From Lachnospiraceae bacterium (GTDB taxonomy: Bacteria; Bacillota; Clostridia; Lachnospirales; Lachnospiraceae), in NCBI GenBank assembly GCA_017500935.1, contig JAFVXW010000029.1:1-64000 (forward strand): DNA of 64,000 nt. The letters run 5' to 3'. Shown here piece by piece: positions 34,118-43,575 of the stretch. Positions within the stretch are counted from its first letter, which is position 1. Every line of letters starts with the position of its first letter. The notes under the pieces are model-generated. The model was not told where the DNA came from. It was given only the letters and a program-made list of their open reading frames with translations, and ran no database searches. A program made the translations under genes and the position numbers.

Positions 34118-37032
34118 TAAGATTAGTGGGTTGTTATTTTTCAAAGAACTACAATAACATTACATATCCTATTGATTGTGAAGATTCTCCTGGATTTAGA
34201 AATGCACAGTTAGGGGCAATTCATTCAATAGGCTCGTATTTTACTTTAAACGATAGGCGTGCTGCAATTTTGGTTATGCCAACCGGATCAGGTAAAACAG
34301 CTGTATTGATGCTGGCTCCGTACTTGTTATTGAAGAAGCAAATATTGGTTGTCACTCCAAGTGCGATGGTACGTGGACAAATTGCCGATGATTTTACTTC
34401 GTTGTCTACATTATGTAAAATGACAGTATTCAAGGATTCTATGGAGAAACCACAGGTTTTCGAAATGATTCATAAATATAAACAAGAAGACATTACGCTT
34501 TATGAAAATGCGGATGTCATTGTTGCTACCCCTGCATGTGCATTAAGTTTGAGTGAAAGTGAATGGGCAAAAGAGCATATAGACCTAGTTGAAGTTGATG
34601 AGGCGCATCATACACCTGCAAAAACATGGGAACAAATTCTGATAAACCTTAGCAAGGCGAAACATGTTCTATTTACAGCAACACCATTTCGATTAGACAA
34701 GAAAGAGATAAAGGGCGATATCATATATAATTACCCATTGTCTAAAGCGTATAGTGATGGTATCTTCGGTGAGATTCAATATATTCCGGTTCCAGATGAC
34801 CAAGATAATAAAGATATACTTATTGCTCAAAAGGCACAAGAAGTACTGCAGTTAGATAGGGCAGAAAATCTTATACATTATCTTATGGTTAGGACAGATA
34901 CAAAGGCAAATGCACAGTATCTAGAACAATTGTATAGTGAAAATACTTCTCTTAAGTTAAAACGTATTGATAGTTCTATGAGCGGAAGGGAAATCAAAAA
35001 ATATCTTACAGAATTAAAGGCTGGAACGCTGGATGGAATAATATGCGTTGATATGCTTGGAGAGGGATTTGATTTTCCAAATTTAAAAATAGCTGCAATT
35101 CATTCACCACATAAGTCACTAGCAAGTACATTACAGTTTATCGGTCGTTTTGCAAGAACAAATGCTTCAAATATTGGTTCTGCAAAATTTATAGCAGCTA
35201 ATGATGATGAATTAGAGATTGAGAATAATCGTCTATATGCTAATGATGCAATTTGGCAACAGATGATTATTGATATGAGCGAGGGGAAAAATCAGAAAGA
35301 ACAAGAAGATCGAGAATATTATATTACTTATGAAGGACAATCTGAACTAGGCGATGATGAGGTCCCAATTCGAGCTCTTACTATCAACTGTCACGATAGA
35401 ATTTATCGTGTGAAGGATTTTGATATTGCTGCAGACTTTCCAAATGAATGTTGTGTGGCAAATAGAATTTTTCGTAATCCGGATGATAACACAATAGTTG
35501 GTATAGGAATTGAGTTTACTTCTCCTATATGGATGAATGGATCATATAAAATAAACAAAGAATATTCATTATATGTTGTACATTATCAAAGTAAGTTAGG
35601 GCTGGTCCATATATATTCTCCCGTTCATACAGAAGTTCTCTATGATTCGATTGCTAGTCGGTTTTGCAGTGAATATGAAAAAATCTCTAAGTCAGAAATG
35701 AACCGAGTTCTAGGTGAAATGTCGAATTTTGAGATTTTTAATTCAGGAATGGTAAATCGTTTCAATGAGACAGGAGAGGCTTATAGGATATTGGCGGGGG
35801 CGGATGTCAGTAATTCTATTGATCCAAATACAGGAAGAATGTTTTCTCCAGGGCATGTGTTCTGCAAGGCAAAATCAAATCAGGGTGGAGAAGATATCAC
35901 GATTGGATATAGCAGCGCATCAAAAGTATGGAGCAGTTCTTATCTCAACCTTCATGATTATATTAAATGGGTTGATAATGTTGGAAGAAAAATATCAAAT
36001 ACAACTATTAGTGTGAAAACGAATACTAATTTTGATCTACTTCCACAGGCTGAAAGTCTTGTAAAATATCCCAAAAATATTTTTTTTGCAGATTATCCAG
36101 ATTCTGTGTATTCAGTTTCTCCTGAAGTTCGTTCAAAAAATAAAAATGGTTACTCTTGGCGTTTATGTGATTGTGAATTAAGTATTCATGAAATAGGTTC
36201 TGACCAACAGACAATAAAAGTACGTATTTGTGCAGATGATGTGGAACAGATTTTTTTATGCGATACGAAAGGATATTATAGTTCTGACACAGAGAACTTT
36301 TATGTTTCTAGAGGAACGAATGAAGAAGACTTAGCATCATATTTAACCAATCATCCTCTGCGAATAAAGACGTTTGATGATACTATCATAGAAGGATTTG
36401 AGATTTATAAAGGTTCATCCAATGAAACTCTATCATATGATAAAAATCAAATTATAGGTGTTGATTGGGATAAATATAATACAGATGTAAAAGTGGAATT
36501 TATTAAGAATGGAACAAAAATAGCAAAGGGAAAAAAAACGATACAAGATACTTTGCGAGAAATTCTTCTGTCTGATCCTAAGAATAAATATGTATTATAC
36601 GATCATGGAACGGGTGAGATGGCAGATTATATCACGATTCAAGAAGAAACAAACCAATGGATTGTTAAACTGTATCATGTTAAGAAAAAGTCTGCAGCTG
36701 GCTATAATAATAGTATGAATGATGTTTATGAAGTTGCAGGACAAGCTGTAAAATCTATTATTTGGTTATCCTCAACAGCGAAATTGATTGATAAGATACG
36801 TAGTAGACAACAATCTTCACATTGTGTTCCTATTAAAGGCGATTCAAAAGCTTTGCTTAAAGAATTAAGAGGTGCCACAAAACAATTAGCTGGCTATATT
36901 GTAATTGTTCAACCGGGCTTAAGTAAATCAACTAATATGAACATAAAGGTACAAGAAGTATTGGCATCAGCAGCATCATATATTTCTCGTGCAGGAAGAG
37001 TAAAAGGATTAGAAGTAATAGGTAGTAAGTAA
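34108..37032 (+). CDS. DEAD/DEAH-box helicase (SF2), last gene of the dnd operon
   Basis: 974 residues. ATP-binding PTGSGKT (Lys63), DEAH (164-167), LFTATPFR and a GEGFDFPNLKIAAIHSP...QFIGRFAR motif V-VI region near 310-350. This is the type III restriction/UvrB-like SF2 core, found in restriction motor subunits. Residues from about 400 on are unassigned. It overlaps the methyltransferase gene by 10 bp. It could drive the HNH nuclease, or correspond to a Dpd or Dnd-associated restriction helicase. No terminator is obvious behind it. Confidence 0.83.
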   Translation: MQVIRLVGCYFSKNYNNITYPIDCEDSPGFRNAQLGAIHSIGSYFTLNDRRAAILVMPTGSGKTAVLMLAPYLLLKKQILVVTPSAMVRGQIADDFTSLSTLCKMTVFKDSMEKPQVFEMIHKYKQEDITLYENADVIVATPACALSLSESEWAKEHIDLVEVDEAHHTPAKTWEQILINLSKAKHVLFTATPFRLDKKEIKGDIIYNYPLSKAYSDGIFGEIQYIPVPDDQDNKDILIAQKAQEVLQLDRAENLIHYLMVRTDTKANAQYLEQLYSENTSLKLKRIDSSMSGREIKKYLTELKAGTLDGIICVDMLGEGFDFPNLKIAAIHSPHKSLASTLQFIGRFARTNASNIGSAKFIAANDDELEIENNRLYANDAIWQQMIIDMSEGKNQKEQEDREYYITYEGQSELGDDEVPIRALTINCHDRIYRVKDFDIAADFPNECCVANRIFRNPDDNTIVGIGIEFTSPIWMNGSYKINKEYSLYVVHYQSKLGLVHIYSPVHTEVLYDSIASRFCSEYEKISKSEMNRVLGEMSNFEIFNSGMVNRFNETGEAYRILAGADVSNSIDPNTGRMFSPGHVFCKAKSNQGGEDITIGYSSASKVWSSSYLNLHDYIKWVDNVGRKISNTTISVKTNTNFDLLPQAESLVKYPKNIFFADYPDSVYSVSPEVRSKNKNGYSWRLCDCELSIHEIGSDQQTIKVRICADDVEQIFLCDTKGYYSSDTENFYVSRGTNEEDLASYLTNHPLRIKTFDDTIIEGFEIYKGSSNETLSYDKNQIIGVDWDKYNTDVKVEFIKNGTKIAKGKKTIQDTLREILLSDPKNKYVLYDHGTGEMADYITIQEETNQWIVKLYHVKKKSAAGYNNSMNDVYEVAGQAVKSIIWLSSTAKLIDKIRSRQQSSHCVPIKGDSKALLKELRGATKQLAGYIVIVQPGLSKSTNMNIKVQEVLASAASYISRAGRVKGLEVIGSK

Positions 37033-37039
37033 TTGTGGA

Positions 37040-37351
37040 TATTTCCAATGATATATCCTGTCTTCTTGTGATTACATCATGTCGAGAAGAAGTATCGTCT
37101 GTATTTGAAGCATCTATGAATATTAATTCAACAAAAGTAACCTGTGCTTCCTGATTTGAAGAAGCAACTGTAGTGAGCTGTTTCTTCTTAATATATGCTT
37201 CTGTTCGAAGGATACACTGCCAGTAGAAAAAAGCTTTGTCCGAGATGCCATTTGCTTATCACCAAGAAGTTTTGGACATTCCACTGGCCAGGCATTCATT
37301 AATGATCCGGACCCATTGTTTACAACGGATCTGGTGAGTTGATTTATTCAT
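37040..37351 (-). pseudogene. IS66-family TnpA accessory gene relic
   Basis: Translation of the minus strand from CAT 37351 (RBS AGGAG) gives MNKSTHQIRCKQWVRIINE, then CLASGMSKTSW, two stops, and NGISDKAFFYWQCILR in the same frame. This is the HTH-containing accessory TnpA of IS66 elements. The rest is missing or decayed. The two stops replace the W-C-Q normally found there. It marks an IS insertion at the 3' edge of the dnd locus. The remaining part up to 37507 holds only the upstream region of the next gene. Confidence 0.7.
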
Positions 37352-37507
37352 GAGATAGTTCTCCTCTAAAAAATCTTAGTTTTTTCAGAGTTGATTATCT
37401 CAAAATTTTGAGCAACTAGTACGGTACTCGTGTAAACGTCAAATATTGCATAAAAGGAATGCTTGCGAGTAGAATAAAGTTAACAATAATTCTATAGGGG
37501 AAGAAAA

Positions 37508-38473
37508 ATGTCCAGAGGATTTTTAAGTGGTTTGTTTAAAGTTGCAACCGGAAAAAAGACAGGTTATACCAGAAAAGGATTTTGGGGGCAGACGATTTAC
37601 TATAACAAAGACGGAGAGAGAAAAGGCTGGAGCAGAAAAAACTTTTGGGGAGGAAGGAATCGCTATAATAATGATAATGAGCTGACTTCCTATACTCTTA
37701 AAAATTTTTGGGGCGGATACGATACATATGATCCGCAGGGAAATCGAATTAAACGTTCCCGCAAGAATTTTTGGGGAGGTTATAATACCTATGATTTGGA
37801 TGATAATCTGGAGACGCAGACTTTGAAAAATCATCTTGGTGGTGTCAATATTTATGACGCCAAAGAGGATGAGAATGCAATATCAGCAAAACCCAGGTCT
37901 AAAGCCGGAGCAGGAGCCAATACTTTTCGTGTACCTTCTTCTGCAGCGAGCCAAATGACTTTTACTGCAAAACAGTTTAATGATCCGGCGGTAAAGAATT
38001 CTGTACAGAATCAGGCAGGAACAGTCAGGGATGTAAATGACATTATACCGAAGCAGGTTATTGACAATAAGATAAGCTTATTTGATTCAATTGAAGAGGG
38101 GATTGCTTATCACCAGGTTCCCTTAAATTTCGTTAAAATTGTAGCTTATCAGTATGAAGATATGAAAGAGTTTCCGGCTTTATGTTACGTAGAAGATGAT
38201 TATATTTACGCGGCACCAATGATGAGAGACAGAAAAGTATTTAGTTTTCTCAAAACGGATGTTGTTGCAGCAAAAATGTTAACAGCGGCAATCAGTTATG
38301 AACAAATAGAAAATGAATTCTTAGCTCTTTGTACTTCCAAGTTGAATTCAGAGTTTGAAGCATTGCTTCCAGAATATGAATTTGATGGTTTTGACGGAAA
38401 AGTACTTGTGTATGAATTGCCTTGTGGTTTGAAGATAACGGGGAATAGTTATCAGGAATTGAGAAAATTATAA
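37508..38473 (+). CDS. 21-residue tandem-repeat protein (NFWGG repeats)
   Basis: 321 residues. Residues 24-121 are about 4.7 tandem copies of a 21-residue unit beginning NFWGG/GFWGQ and ending alternately in SRK or TLK, so the real period may be 42. The units look like short beta hairpins with WG and YD signatures. A Ser/Ala-rich linker (about 125-170) and a globular C-terminal domain of about 140 residues follow. No signal peptide; a short N-terminal SGLFKVATGKKTGY segment. I do not know the family; repeat proteins of this kind often mediate binding. Confidence 0.75.
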   Translation: MSRGFLSGLFKVATGKKTGYTRKGFWGQTIYYNKDGERKGWSRKNFWGGRNRYNNDNELTSYTLKNFWGGYDTYDPQGNRIKRSRKNFWGGYNTYDLDDNLETQTLKNHLGGVNIYDAKEDENAISAKPRSKAGAGANTFRVPSSAASQMTFTAKQFNDPAVKNSVQNQAGTVRDVNDIIPKQVIDNKISLFDSIEEGIAYHQVPLNFVKIVAYQYEDMKEFPALCYVEDDYIYAAPMMRDRKVFSFLKTDVVAAKMLTAAISYEQIENEFLALCTSKLNSEFEALLPEYEFDGFDGKVLVYELPCGLKITGNSYQELRKL

Positions 38474-38569
38474 GGATAGATAACAGAACTTCTGATTTTT
38501 CAAAAAAAATAATTATTTTGTTTAATGTTAATTGTTTGATAAAACGATATTTAAGATTGGAGCACTTAT

Positions 38570-38665
38570 ATGAAAATCATAACAATTATTCTAGGTATTC
38601 TGTGGATTCCGTTTGGCATAATCTTTGAATTGGCGAAGATGTTTTCAGGCGGTCGTAAGAGATAA
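38570..38665 (+). CDS. Small hydrophobic peptide (31 aa)
   Basis: ATG 38570 with GGAG seven bases upstream. One membrane-spanning segment (MKIITIILGILWIPFGIIFE), then a basic tail ending GGRKR. Topology like a type I toxin or a small membrane regulator. Not recognised. Confidence 0.5.
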   Translation: MKIITIILGILWIPFGIIFELAKMFSGGRKR

Positions 38666-38733
38666 TCGTTGTAGAGAAGCTGCTGATTAAAGCTGAAGAC
38701 AAGGATTTTAAGTTCACAAATGCTGGAGAGAAT

Positions 38734-39720
38734 ATGGAGAATAATCAAAAACTCAAACTCTTATATCTGATGCAGATTTTAATGGAGCAGACCGATGAAA
38801 CGCATAGCATCACGATGCCAGAGATCATATCTACATTGAAAGCTTATGGTATTACTGCGGAACGCAAAAGTATCTACAGTGATATGGAGCATTTGCGTGC
38901 ATATGGACTGGATATCGTTGGAGAAAAAGAGGACAAAACATATTATTATCATATCGGGAACCGGCGCTTTGAACTGGCAGAATTAAAACTGTTGGTGGAT
39001 TCTGTACAGGCGGCAAAATTCATCACGGAAAAAAAGTCCCATGAGCTGATCAGAAAAATAGAGAGCCTTGCCAGCAGACATGAAGCCGCTCAGCTGCAGA
39101 GGCAGGTGTATGTTGCAGGCCGCACCAAAACAGATAATGAAGGAATCTATTACAATGTGGATCAGATTCATCAGGCAATCGGTTCCAATGTGCAGATCAC
39201 GTTTCACTATTTTCGCTGGGATGAGAACAAGCAGCAGGTTCTGCGAAAATCCGGTGTCAGGTATCAGGTCAGTCCTTGGGCTTTATCCTGGGATGATGAG
39301 AATTATTATCTGATAGCATATGATGCAGAAGATGAGATCATCAAACATTATCGTGTGGATAAAATGTTGCATATTGAGCTTACCAGAGAGCGCCGTCAAG
39401 GCGGTCATCATTTTAAAGAATTTGACATGGCTGTTTATGCAAGAAAAATGTTTGGCATGTTCAGTGGAGAAGAAGAATACGTAAAACTGGAATGTGCTAA
39501 TCGTATGGCGGGTGTCATTATCGACAGATTTGGAAAAAATGTTTCCATGATCAAAAAGAATGACTTGCATTTTACGGTGAATATTAAAGTTGCGGTCAGC
39601 AGGCAGTTTCTTGCATGGGTAATATCTTTAGGTGAAGAAGCAAGGATTGTGGGACCGGAGCATGTAGTAGAGCAGGTGCGTGAGGAAATTGATCGGTTGA
39701 TCAGACAGTACCGGAAATAG
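38734..39720 (+). CDS. WYL-domain transcriptional regulator
   Basis: 328 residues. N-terminal winged HTH (residues 1-70; MPEIISTLKAYGITAERKSI), then a WYL domain at about 140-225 with SPWALSWDDENYYLIAYD and HYRVDKM, and a C-terminal WCX-like extension. WYL regulators sense nucleic acids or nucleotides and commonly control defence islands and mobile elements. It could regulate the cargo genes that follow. Confidence 0.88.
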   Translation: MENNQKLKLLYLMQILMEQTDETHSITMPEIISTLKAYGITAERKSIYSDMEHLRAYGLDIVGEKEDKTYYYHIGNRRFELAELKLLVDSVQAAKFITEKKSHELIRKIESLASRHEAAQLQRQVYVAGRTKTDNEGIYYNVDQIHQAIGSNVQITFHYFRWDENKQQVLRKSGVRYQVSPWALSWDDENYYLIAYDAEDEIIKHYRVDKMLHIELTRERRQGGHHFKEFDMAVYARKMFGMFSGEEEYVKLECANRMAGVIIDRFGKNVSMIKKNDLHFTVNIKVAVSRQFLAWVISLGEEARIVGPEHVVEQVREEIDRLIRQYRK

Positions 39721-39897
39721 GAAGACTTCAGAGTTATAAATGGACAGGGAGCAGCGATGTTCTCTGTCTTTTTTTGTTGGAACCGAATGCAAAAGAACAT
39801 AGATTCGAAGTGTGAGTCCGGATTTTGGTACACATCGGTATGTTATAGTTATATCATCAGAGAAAGGTTATCAGCAAAGAATACGGAGGTAAATGAA

Positions 39898-40176
39898 ATG
39901 GCAGGATTATTTGGCAGAAGATTTGATCGGAATCGCGACGGAAAGATGAGCACAATGGAGCGTGTTATGGAGGTTGCATTTCTGGATATGGTAATGGATA
40001 GTGATGAAAAGACTGAGGATAATTCATACGAGCATAATAGCTGGGATGAAGATGATCCGATGGACGATCTTGAAGCAGCGGGACTGGATCCGATTGACCT
40101 GGAGTTTATGGATGAAGATGAGCGGCGGGAAGCCTTGGAAGATGCAGGTTTGGATCCGGATGATTATGAATTTTAG
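39898..40176 (+). CDS. Small acidic protein with EF-hand-like loop
   Basis: 92 residues from ATG 39898, eight bases after GGAGG. Residues about 10-21 (DRNRDGKMSTME) match the 12-residue EF-hand loop pattern. The rest is very acidic with two short LEAAGLDPIDLE/LEDAGLDPDDYE repeats. Probably cytosolic; Ca2+ binding is only suggested. Six-base spacing to the next small ORF indicates one transcript. Confidence 0.65.
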   Translation: MAGLFGRRFDRNRDGKMSTMERVMEVAFLDMVMDSDEKTEDNSYEHNSWDEDDPMDDLEAAGLDPIDLEFMDEDERREALEDAGLDPDDYEF

Positions 40177-40186
40177 GAGGATGGCA

Positions 40187-40276
40187 ATGAGTAGAGTGTC
40201 TGGACTTTACAGGAGGATATTATTATCGGGTATTTGTTTTGCTATCATAATCGTTTTGGTTGGATGTTCTGAATAG
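40187..40276 (+). CDS. Small membrane peptide (29 aa), lipobox-like end
   Basis: ATG 40187 behind AGGAGG; ATG 40181 is too close to that RBS. The peptide has a basic start (MSRVSGLYRRILL), a hydrophobic stretch and ends IVLVGCSE, resembling a truncated lipoprotein signal peptide. It may be a decayed lipoprotein gene or a real small membrane protein. Confidence 0.4.
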   Translation: MSRVSGLYRRILLSGICFAIIIVLVGCSE

Positions 40277-40306
40277 AATTACTGTCTGTTTCTGGGATGT
40301 GATAAA

Positions 40307-40645
40307 GTGGCAATTGGTGAAATGAGTGGCTGCTACGAGCATGGAAAAAGAAAAACGAGCAGCAATTACAAGCGTACGACGTATCAAGGTTCTGAAAATG
40401 CTTCAAAGAAAGCTAATATTTCTGAAACGAAAAAATGTGTCGGGACCAACGGTGGGACTTCTTCAGGGTATAAATCAAATTATGATACCTTAGATGCGCG
40501 TGATTATGATGATCCGGATGAGTATGCTTCTGATTTTGCTGAAGATTACGCATATGATGAGTTCGGGGAAGATGATAGTTGGGAAGCATATGAATATGGA
40601 TATGAAGAAGCATATGATCACTGGATGGAGGAAATGGGGGAGTAA
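40307..40645 (+). CDS. Acidic tyrosine-rich small protein
   Basis: 112 residues; start GTG 40307 or ATG 40322, neither with a strong RBS. The C-terminal half is Asp/Glu/Tyr-rich (DPDEYASDFAEDYAYDEFGE, then YEYGYEEAYDHWMEE). It is unassigned and probably belongs with the neighbouring acidic small proteins. Confidence 0.5.
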   Translation: MAIGEMSGCYEHGKRKTSSNYKRTTYQGSENASKKANISETKKCVGTNGGTSSGYKSNYDTLDARDYDDPDEYASDFAEDYAYDEFGEDDSWEAYEYGYEEAYDHWMEEMGE

Positions 40646-40754
40646 GGTTTTGATAGTCGGCGCTATTGTATGGGTAAAACTTGGTCTCGGCAGTTAAATG
40701 CCAAGGTCTGATCGAAACCGTAAACCAGGAGATTTGAGAATATGGAGAAAATAA

Positions 40755-41216
40755 ATGAACAAGCTTGAAACACCTTTGGGGGAAATTCATATTTTTATAG
40801 ATAACAATGAAATTAACTATCATTTCGAGCAACTGGAATTGCTTAAGGTTCTATGTCCTGATGTGGATGGACGTTATAAGATCGTGATACCATTTCGGCT
40901 GGATAAAAAAGAACATGTGATAAAATGTGTATTTGCATCAGAAGATTCATATGATTATGATGATTCATCTCCGGAATCAGGTGACCATTTGGAATGTCAG
41001 GCTTTTTATAAAGGAAGCTTGAAAATGTCTATGGGAGCGGAAGTGAGTTTTGATGATGAATATGATTTTCTGTATCTGAAAAATGGAATAGCATATGTCA
41101 TATTGCCGTCGACAAAGGCAACAAAATTTGTGTTTGGAATCTGTTGGATATTTAATAATGTTGATGATGAAACAGAAGCGCAAACCTGGTTTGGTGCGGA
41201 TCCGACAATCATGTAG
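40755..41216 (+). CDS. Hypothetical protein, beta-rich
   Basis: 153 residues. No recognised family. Alternating strands (IHIFIDNNEINYHF, YKIVIPFRLDKKEHVIKCVF, AYVILPSTKATKFVFGICWI) suggest a beta sandwich somewhat like a TerD fold, but the Ca2+-binding motif of TerD is not seen. Part of the co-directional cargo run upstream of the radical-SAM gene. Confidence 0.6.
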   Translation: MNKLETPLGEIHIFIDNNEINYHFEQLELLKVLCPDVDGRYKIVIPFRLDKKEHVIKCVFASEDSYDYDDSSPESGDHLECQAFYKGSLKMSMGAEVSFDDEYDFLYLKNGIAYVILPSTKATKFVFGICWIFNNVDDETEAQTWFGADPTIM

Positions 41217-41259
41217 AAAAATGTTTGCAGTCGCTTGCGGGATGAAGGAGAATAATAAT

Positions 41260-41727
41260 ATGCTTCACTATTTGGAATTTGGTATATCTCATATGGAAGT
41301 CCCGGGAGAAACAACGCTTTGCATCTATATTTCGGGGTGTTCAAACCGGTGCCCTAAATGTCACTATGTACAACTGCAAGACGCGGATGTTGGAGAAGTG
41401 CTTTCGGAATACTTTGATCTGATTTTGAACATGTACCATATGTATACTACCTGTGTATGTTTTATGGGAGAGGGAGATTGCTCGGCAGAAAGTATTGGGG
41501 AATTGCGTCAGTATGTTCTAAGAAGTCATGCTCGAGGATATAAATGTTGTTTGTATTCAGGCCGTGACACCGAAATAGAAGAATGGATGAAGGTATTTGA
41601 TTATCTGAAAATTGGAAGTTATAATGACGCATATGGACCATTGACAAGTAAATCAACAAATCAGAAAATGTATATGCGCAGATCAGATAATACATTTATT
41701 GATATCACATACAGATTTTGGACGTAG
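41260..41727 (+). CDS. NrdG-like radical-SAM activase fragment-size protein
   Basis: 155 residues from ATG 41260, nine bases after AAGGAG. CSNRCPKC near residue 24 is the C-x3-C-x2-C of radical-SAM [4Fe-4S] enzymes; the size and fold order fit the short NrdG-type activases. No anaerobic ribonucleotide reductase gene is nearby, so its target is unknown. A glycyl-radical or other activation role is inference. Confidence 0.75.
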   Translation: MLHYLEFGISHMEVPGETTLCIYISGCSNRCPKCHYVQLQDADVGEVLSEYFDLILNMYHMYTTCVCFMGEGDCSAESIGELRQYVLRSHARGYKCCLYSGRDTEIEEWMKVFDYLKIGSYNDAYGPLTSKSTNQKMYMRRSDNTFIDITYRFWT

Positions 41728-41866
41728 ATTGTCTGAGAATTATAGACAGGTATTTGAATGATCATAAAACTGGGAAAAGAGGGATGGATCAACCTCATGC
41801 CAAAAAATGACAGGATTACTGTGTTGATTGAGAAATTGTCATTGTCAGAGAGAAAGAAGAAATTTG

Positions 41867-42709
41867 ATGTTTGATAGAAGAACAAAAAACGCAGAGATTT
41901 TCAAAGATACAGAGCATATGTATCGCACCAATGAAACGCTGAAAGCAGCGGTAAAAAATTCTATCGTATGTCAGAAGTTGATTTTGGCAAATGATACGGT
42001 GGGTTTTAATATTGTGAATGGACGTGCCGGTCAAGTGGTTGTATCGGGAAAGAGAACGTTAGAAGCTTCCGAAAGCTATGCAAAGCAAGGAAAGAGAGTA
42101 TGTATTCTTAATTTTGCTTCAGCGACAAATCCGGGTGGCGGTGTGGTTCATGGATCATCTGCTCAGGAAGAAGCGATCTGCAGATGCAGTACCTTATATC
42201 CTTGCTTGAATACAAATGAAATGTGGAGTCTGTTTTATATTCCGCATAGAAATGCAGATGATCCGTTATATAATGATGATTGCATTTTTACCCCATCAGT
42301 CAGAGTGTTTAAAAGTGATACGAACTTTCCGGAAATTTTACCGGAAGCAGATTGGTGGAGCGTGGATGTGATTACATGTGCAGCACCGAACCTGAGAAGA
42401 GTACCGGGGAATTTGATGAATCCGGGGGCGGGAAGCCAAAAAGCTGAGATTGCTTATAAGGAATTAAAAGCATTGCATGCAAGAAGGATTCAGAGGATTT
42501 TCGAAGTGGCGATGGCAAATCATGCAGAGGTATTGATCCTTGGTGCGTTTGGATGCGGAGCATTTTTCAATCCGCCGGAGCTGGTAGCAGAAGTATTTGC
42601 AGAATGTACCTCAAAATATCGCGAATGTTTCGATATGATTGAGTATGCCGTGTTCCATACAGAGCGTGAGAAGGCGAATTATCTGGCGTTTAAAAATGCA
42701 ATGAAATAA
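41867..42709 (+). CDS. TIGR02452-family microbial PARG-like ADP-ribose hydrolase
   Basis: 280 residues from ATG 41867. PARG/macrodomain signatures: NFASATNPGGGVVHGSSAQEE near residue 82, the QEEAI catalytic Glu pair, and ILGAFGCGAFFNPP near residue 225. The family removes ADP-ribose from proteins or nucleic acids. In mobile elements such enzymes can counter ADP-ribosylating toxins or act in NAD-linked defence; no ART toxin was recognised next to it. Confidence 0.85.
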   Translation: MFDRRTKNAEIFKDTEHMYRTNETLKAAVKNSIVCQKLILANDTVGFNIVNGRAGQVVVSGKRTLEASESYAKQGKRVCILNFASATNPGGGVVHGSSAQEEAICRCSTLYPCLNTNEMWSLFYIPHRNADDPLYNDDCIFTPSVRVFKSDTNFPEILPEADWWSVDVITCAAPNLRRVPGNLMNPGAGSQKAEIAYKELKALHARRIQRIFEVAMANHAEVLILGAFGCGAFFNPPELVAEVFAECTSKYRECFDMIEYAVFHTEREKANYLAFKNAMK

Positions 42710-42732
42710 ACTGATGAAACAGAGGAACTTTA

Positions 42733-43497
42733 ATGCGTACAAGAAAAGAATTAGAAGCGATATTCCGTAAAAGGCTGGAACGGATCCGTGAGGACCTGAA
42801 TGTATACATAAACATCCATTTTCAAAATACAGAAATCCAAAAAGAGTCGACGCCGTCAGTTGATGTCATGCAGGAAAAAAAGATGGGGATTGCAGAAAAA
42901 TTCCTGTCCTATATGCAATTAAATGATGGCGATGATTTTTTTGAAGATGATGGTGATTATGAAGCAGACACCTGGCAGACTGCATCAAAACTTTCATCAC
43001 CTTCGGGGGCCATGAAGCCTGGGACCGCACTTGCTCCGTCAGAAAATGTTCTCCAAAGTAAACAGCCGGATAAACATGAGAAAAAAAGAAGAGTTCCCGA
43101 ATTTCTTGTCAAAAAGCCAAAACAGCGTAATGATATAGACAGGTTTCTGGAGAGAAAAGAGGAATCCTTTTCGGCGATGCTGCTGCGGCTGATTGATGAA
43201 AAAGGATTAAAGGATTCGGAGGTTTATAAAAGCGCGAATATCGACCGGAGACTTTTTTCCAAGATACGCGGTGACGAAGATTATGTGCCGAGCAAAAAGA
43301 CTGCGATATCATTTTGCCTGGCACTGGGACTGGAAATGAGCGAGGCAAAGAAACTTCTTGAAACAGCCGGCTATACTTTGTCAACATCTTCAAGGTTTGA
43401 TCTGATCATTATGTATCTGATTGAAAATGGCGAGTACAACGTTCACTTTGCCAATATTGTATTGGAAGATTATGGAGAAGGGACATTGTCTCGATAA
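42733..43497 (+). CDS. HTH-domain protein with disordered N-terminus
   Basis: 254 residues. N-terminal 140 residues are charged and low in complexity. The C-terminal part (SFSAMLLRLIDEKGLKDSEV, then NIDRRLFSKIRGDEDYVPSKKTAISFCLALGLEMSEAKKLLETAG) is a lambda-repressor-like HTH related in pattern to the protein at 7000. It lies between the PARG-like and VWA genes. Confidence 0.75.
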   Translation: MRTRKELEAIFRKRLERIREDLNVYINIHFQNTEIQKESTPSVDVMQEKKMGIAEKFLSYMQLNDGDDFFEDDGDYEADTWQTASKLSSPSGAMKPGTALAPSENVLQSKQPDKHEKKRRVPEFLVKKPKQRNDIDRFLERKEESFSAMLLRLIDEKGLKDSEVYKSANIDRRLFSKIRGDEDYVPSKKTAISFCLALGLEMSEAKKLLETAGYTLSTSSRFDLIIMYLIENGEYNVHFANIVLEDYGEGTLSR

Positions 43498-43575
43498 AAT
43501 GTCCCTTCGAAAGCGACCAGTTTTGTGAATGAATTTTGTAGTATGTGTGTATCAAACGAAAGGCAGGTATCACAT

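Noticed and set aside
9666-37032. Canonical DndFGH restriction genes
   Set aside because: No protein in the locus shows the expected set. The large ATPase has its Walker motifs near the N-terminus and neighbours of another type. Their absence is part of the hybrid hypothesis, not proven by a search.
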